From positions 3,915,648-3,979,647 of the forward strand of contig NZ_CP168006.1 in NCBI RefSeq assembly GCF_041521385.1: a stretch of 64,000 nucleotides of DNA, written 5' to 3'. The stretch is from Alcaligenes faecalis (lineage in GTDB: Bacteria; Pseudomonadota; Gammaproteobacteria; Burkholderiales; Burkholderiaceae_B). Of the stretch, positions 61,362 through 64,000 are shown in pieces. The first letter of the stretch is position 1; each line of letters opens with the position of its first letter. The notes under the pieces were generated by a model, which was not told the origin of the DNA, did no database searches, and was given only the letters and a program-made list of their open reading frames with translations. The position numbers and the translations under genes were made by a program.

Positions 61362-61817
61362 ATGCCTTTGTTGAGATTCCAAAATAATCAAAATCCTGTT
61401 TTTATAAACAGTTTTTTGAAACTTTGTCTTGTTTTTTTAATCGTGGGGAATACGCCTGCAATGGGGCACAGGGCATCGTTAGCGTGGGATGGGGAGCAAC
61501 TTAGCGATCCCATCACAACCAGTTCCCCGCGTACTCAGCAACGCTTTATGCCTCCAGAGTCCATACGCTCGCAGGCCCGTGCGCTTGGCAAGGTGGAGGT
61601 CAGCTACGACCATAACGGCCGGGCCATCCTGAAAAGTCGCCTGTGTGTGCAAGGCGGGACCTGTGTGGATATGAACGGTTCGGTATTAAGTACGCGTGCT
61701 TTTGCCGGCCAGGATGCGCGTCATGGCTTTGTGCTGGAGCATGAGGTCTGGAGTTGGGCAGGGAGCACCGAGGCAGTTCGGGTGCGAGCATCGATTCGGG
61801 TGAACTACCAGCGTTAG
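61362..61817 (+). CDS. Secreted protein of unknown function
   Basis: A 151-residue protein with a signal-type hydrophobic segment (FLKLCLVFLIVGNTPAMG) about 15 residues from the start. The mature part is short, with two Cys eight residues apart (LCVQGGTCVDMNG) that could form a disulfide, and a C-terminal domain with alternating strands (VWSWAGSTEAVRVRASIRV). I recognise no family. The start codon lacks a Shine-Dalgarno site; a TTG at 61368 is an alternative. It may be under SOS control if the box at 61343 is real. Confidence 0.65.
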   Translation: MPLLRFQNNQNPVFINSFLKLCLVFLIVGNTPAMGHRASLAWDGEQLSDPITTSSPRTQQRFMPPESIRSQARALGKVEVSYDHNGRAILKSRLCVQGGTCVDMNGSVLSTRAFAGQDARHGFVLEHEVWSWAGSTEAVRVRASIRVNYQR

Positions 61818-61958
61818 CCCGATATGCTGGGGCCGCTGTCGTATAAACGATTTAATTCTGTTTGTATTTGATCTACCTCAAAGTGCAGGTCTAAAGAAAC
61901 CAGCGGTACTGCCGATATGTAGTCCTGATGCCCATCGGGCCATAACCAGGACTTGTGC

Positions 61959-62774
61959 ATGAACCCCTCTACTTTGATCGGCATCGTCGCCAGCGTGCTG
62001 CTGTTTGCCGTGATCTTGTTTTTTACGGCAGAAAACCCCGCCTTGTTTGTGGACCTGCCCAGCTTGGCCGTGGTGCTGGTGGGTACCTTGGCTGCGACGT
62101 TTATCAGCTATCCCTTAAGCGAAGTGGTCCGTATCTTTGGACTGATCGGAACCGTGCTGCGTAACGAGCGTCTGTACACCCAACAGGATATGGATGAGCT
62201 GATCAATATTTCCCGCCTGTGGATGATGGGGGATATTCGCGCCGTTGAAGAGGCGCTGGAAAAAGTAGCCAACCCGTTCTTGAAAACCGGTGTTCAACTG
62301 GTCATTGACCGGGCCCCCCAAGAAGACATTGAAGACCTTTTGCAATGGCGCATCAGCCGTTTGCGCGCCCGTGAGCATGCAGAGGCTCAACTGTTTCGTT
62401 TGATGGCCAGTTTTGCACCCGCCTTCGGGATGGTGGGGACGCTGATTGGCCTGGTTAATTTGATGTTCTTGCTGGGCGATGGCGACATTACCTCGATCGG
62501 TCAGCAAATGGCCTTGGCCTTGATGACGACGTTCTACGGCGTGCTGCTGTCCAATCTGGTCTTCAAGCCCGTGGCTGTCAAGCTGGAGCGTCGTACCGAA
62601 CAGCGCGTGGTTTTGATGAACATGATCATGCAAGGTGTGTCCATGATGAGCCAGCGTCGTGGCCCGGCCCTGATGCGTGAGACGCTGAACTCCTTCATGG
62701 CTCAGTATCAGGATGAGATCAATGACCGGGGCGACCGCGACGATGACGCAGACCCGGCTCCGGAACGAGGCTGA
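61959..62774 (+). CDS. MotA/TolQ/ExbB-family proton channel subunit, MotA-like
   Basis: A 271-residue inner-membrane protein with four helices in the MotA pattern: LIGIVASVLLFAVILFF, then VVLVGTLAATFISYPL, a long cytosolic segment (about residues 60-150), LMASFAPAFGMVGTLIGLV and a final helix around MTTFYGVLLSNLVF. The charged cytosolic loop typical of MotA is present. The start is ATG 61959 after CCAGGA. No flagellar genes are in the window, so this is an orphan stator or a stator for other envelope machinery. Confidence 0.88.
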   Translation: MNPSTLIGIVASVLLFAVILFFTAENPALFVDLPSLAVVLVGTLAATFISYPLSEVVRIFGLIGTVLRNERLYTQQDMDELINISRLWMMGDIRAVEEALEKVANPFLKTGVQLVIDRAPQEDIEDLLQWRISRLRAREHAEAQLFRLMASFAPAFGMVGTLIGLVNLMFLLGDGDITSIGQQMALALMTTFYGVLLSNLVFKPVAVKLERRTEQRVVLMNMIMQGVSMMSQRRGPALMRETLNSFMAQYQDEINDRGDRDDDADPAPERG

Positions 62775-62778
62775 CCCC

Positions 62779-63624
62779 ATGGGAAACATGGAGCAGGACC
62801 TGACCTTGGGCGAGCTTGCTGACCGCCAGAAAGCCTTGCAAAAAGAACTGGAGCACGCTCGCGGAGCCAAGATTGAACAGCAACTGGCCAGCAATCTGGG
62901 TAGTCGCCGTCGCACTCGCCCCTGGAATGATCCGGGGCTGGCGGTACCGGAGGAAGAGGAGGCCTGGCTGACGACTTATCTGGACATGATGACTTTGTTG
63001 CTGGTCTTGATGATTGTGATGCTGTCCTTTGCGGGTAAGCGGGTTCAAACGGCGGCGCAGGGACAAGGCCAAGGGGGGGCGACGGTTGTCGCTCAAGCAG
63101 GCAAGGACGGGGCTGGCGTGCTGCCCGCAGGTGCAGGCCTGTTTCCAGAGTCTGGCTTGGGGGAGAGGCAAGGCAAAGGCAATCATGGTCTGGATCTGGA
63201 TGGTTTGGGCGACAATATTGATGTGGTCATGAACGATCAGTCTGTGAGCTTTCGCATCAATAGCGAGATTCTGTTCAACTCGGGCGGTGCGGATCTAGGG
63301 CTGGAAGGCTTGACGGTCTTGCGTCAATTAGCGGCTGTATTGCAAAAATCCACCCATCCGATTGTGATTGAAGGCCATACGGATTCGGTGCCCATTCGCA
63401 GCTACCGCTATCCGTCCAACTGGGAGCTGTCCGGTGCGCGTGCGGGCAGTGTGGTGCGGTATATGGAAGCCAATGGTATTGACAGTCAGCGTCTGAGCGC
63501 AGTCGGTTATGCTGATACCCGCCCTTTGGGGGACAATGCAACCCAGCAGGGGCGTGCAACGAATCGACGGGTTGAAATCATTGTGCAGACCCCTCAGGCA
63601 CAAGCGCAAACCCCCGTTCAATAA
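62779..63624 (+). CDS. OmpA/MotB-family stator protein
   Basis: A 281-residue partner of the MotA-like protein. A single helix contains the proton-carrying Asp (WLTTYLDMMTLLLVLMIVML), followed by a linker and a C-terminal OmpA domain that binds peptidoglycan (VIEGHTDSVPI, NWELSGARAGSVVRYMEANG, GYADTRPLGDN). The start is uncertain: ATG at 62779, with GAGG upstream, follows the motA stop by four bases; earlier in-frame ATGs at 62713, 62722 and 62743 overlap the upstream gene. The last codons lie next to a terminator. Confidence 0.88.
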   Translation: MGNMEQDLTLGELADRQKALQKELEHARGAKIEQQLASNLGSRRRTRPWNDPGLAVPEEEEAWLTTYLDMMTLLLVLMIVMLSFAGKRVQTAAQGQGQGGATVVAQAGKDGAGVLPAGAGLFPESGLGERQGKGNHGLDLDGLGDNIDVVMNDQSVSFRINSEILFNSGGADLGLEGLTVLRQLAAVLQKSTHPIVIEGHTDSVPIRSYRYPSNWELSGARAGSVVRYMEANGIDSQRLSAVGYADTRPLGDNATQQGRATNRRVEIIVQTPQAQAQTPVQ

Positions 63625-63635
63625 GCCTTTACAAC

Positions 63636-63676
63636 AAAACCCCGGTTTGCAACCGACAAACCGGGGTTTTTGTTTT
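63636..63676. terminator. Bidirectional terminator between the MotB-like gene and the symporter gene
   Basis: AAAACCCCGGTTTG and CAAACCGGGGTTTT form a 14-bp perfect stem with a seven-base loop, followed by T residues. It lies between convergent genes and serves both. Confidence 0.92.
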
Positions 63677-63701
63677 GAGCTTGAGTCCAGTGTGTTCGGA
63701 T

Positions 63702-64000
63702 TTAGTCCAGAACACGTGTGGAGGAGGCCAGGGTGCCCAAATCGAACTTGGGCAGATGACGACGCAAGGGCATGATCAATGCGCTGATCAGCACCGGCAC
63801 AATGGCGGCCAGCAAGAAGGATTCCAGCAAATAATCCATAGGGCCATTGGGACGAGGGAACACGGCCAGACCGGCAACCAGGCCACCGATCGTGCTGATA
63901 GTGGCGGTAAAGCCATCATAGCGGCGGCTGTACAGACCGAAGAACACAGGGAAAGCGGCTGCCGAACATAGCAAGTCTGCCAGCAGGAACAGGTACAGCA
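63702..64000 (-). CDS. Sodium:solute symporter family protein, C-terminal part (cut by window edge)
   Basis: About 99 C-terminal residues of a membrane transporter; the frame is open to the window end, so the start lies beyond it. LYLFLLADLLCSAAAFPVFF and GLYSRRYDGFTATISTIGGL are the late helices of SSS-family sodium symporters, followed by a helix near YLLESFLLAAIVPVLISALI and a basic tail. The substrate cannot be told from this part; proline or urea-type members have similar ends. Confidence 0.75.
   Translation of the reverse strand, partial: LYLFLLADLLCSAAAFPVFFGLYSRRYDGFTATISTIGGLVAGLAVFPRPNGPMDYLLESFLLAAIVPVLISALIMPLRRHLPKFDLGTLASSTRVLD

Noticed and set aside
61959..63624. MotA/MotB-like pair as a Zorya-type anti-phage system
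   Set aside because: The partner genes needed (helicase or nuclease) are absent, a terminator follows directly, and the MotB-like protein has the ordinary length and OmpA end.

Overview
The window looks like chromosomal DNA of a beta-proteobacterium of the order Burkholderiales, most likely Alcaligenaceae and close to Alcaligenes. This is inferred from gene content (sufBCDSUT order, LexA-controlled imuA-imuB-dnaE2, a Bug/TctC-type receptor, a DauA-like dehydrogenase, a CruR-type copper operon) and moderately high GC; no rRNA or other taxonomic marker is present. Coding density is high. No prophage, CRISPR array or recognisable defence island was seen.

Layout. 1-5.4 kb: Fe-S assembly operon sufB(partial)-C-D-S-U-T, ending in a terminator shared with a convergent CsgD-like regulator. 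5.4-9.6 kb: curli locus, csgE-csgF-csgG and one unusually long curlin with about 15 repeats. 9.8-16.2 kb: pgaABCD for poly-N-acetylglucosamine. Curli and PGA lie side by side, so this is a biofilm-matrix region. 16.3-17.3 kb: scar with an integrase fragment, an IS3-family end and a possible 55-residue gene. 17.3-21.1 kb: a secreted MORN-type protein, a large lipoprotein and a small cytosolic protein, all of unknown role.

21.5-33.9 kb: a catabolic cluster headed by an RpiR-type regulator. It encodes 2,3-diaminopropionate ammonia-lyase, an M20 carbamoylase-type hydrolase, a peptide-type ABC transporter with a fused double ATPase, an N-carbamoyl-D-amino acid amidohydrolase, a YgeY-like M20 hydrolase and an MlrC-like M81 protein. 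The gene set suggests uptake of ureido or peptide-bound amino acids, removal of the carbamoyl group from either enantiomer, and breakdown of diaminopropionate to pyruvate and ammonia. A tRNA-Pro(GGG) gene follows.

34.2-40.2 kb: secreted proteins, including a lipoprotein with a ParB/Srx-like domain, then a three-gene operon resembling the copper-repressed cruR-bfrG operon of Bordetella. The CruR homologue keeps the C-terminal RAPP arrest motif but has CPYA where the sensory CXXC would be. A second short leader ORF ending in KAPP sits before the third gene. 40.5-43.3 kb: D-amino acid oxidation unit (DauA-like enzyme, YkvI-like carrier, XRE-cupin regulator). 43.3-49.8 kb: FGE-fold protein, small proteins, TrkH/TrkA potassium uptake, Old Yellow Enzyme, thioesterase, YqeY. 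49.8-55.0 kb: the SOS mutasome imuA-imuB-dnaE2 with a LexA box. 55.1-64.0 kb: TapT, NRDE protein, M14 deacylase, TTT receptor, LysR, PBP7, a secreted protein preceded by a second LexA-like box, an orphan MotA/MotB pair, and a sodium:solute symporter cut by the window edge.
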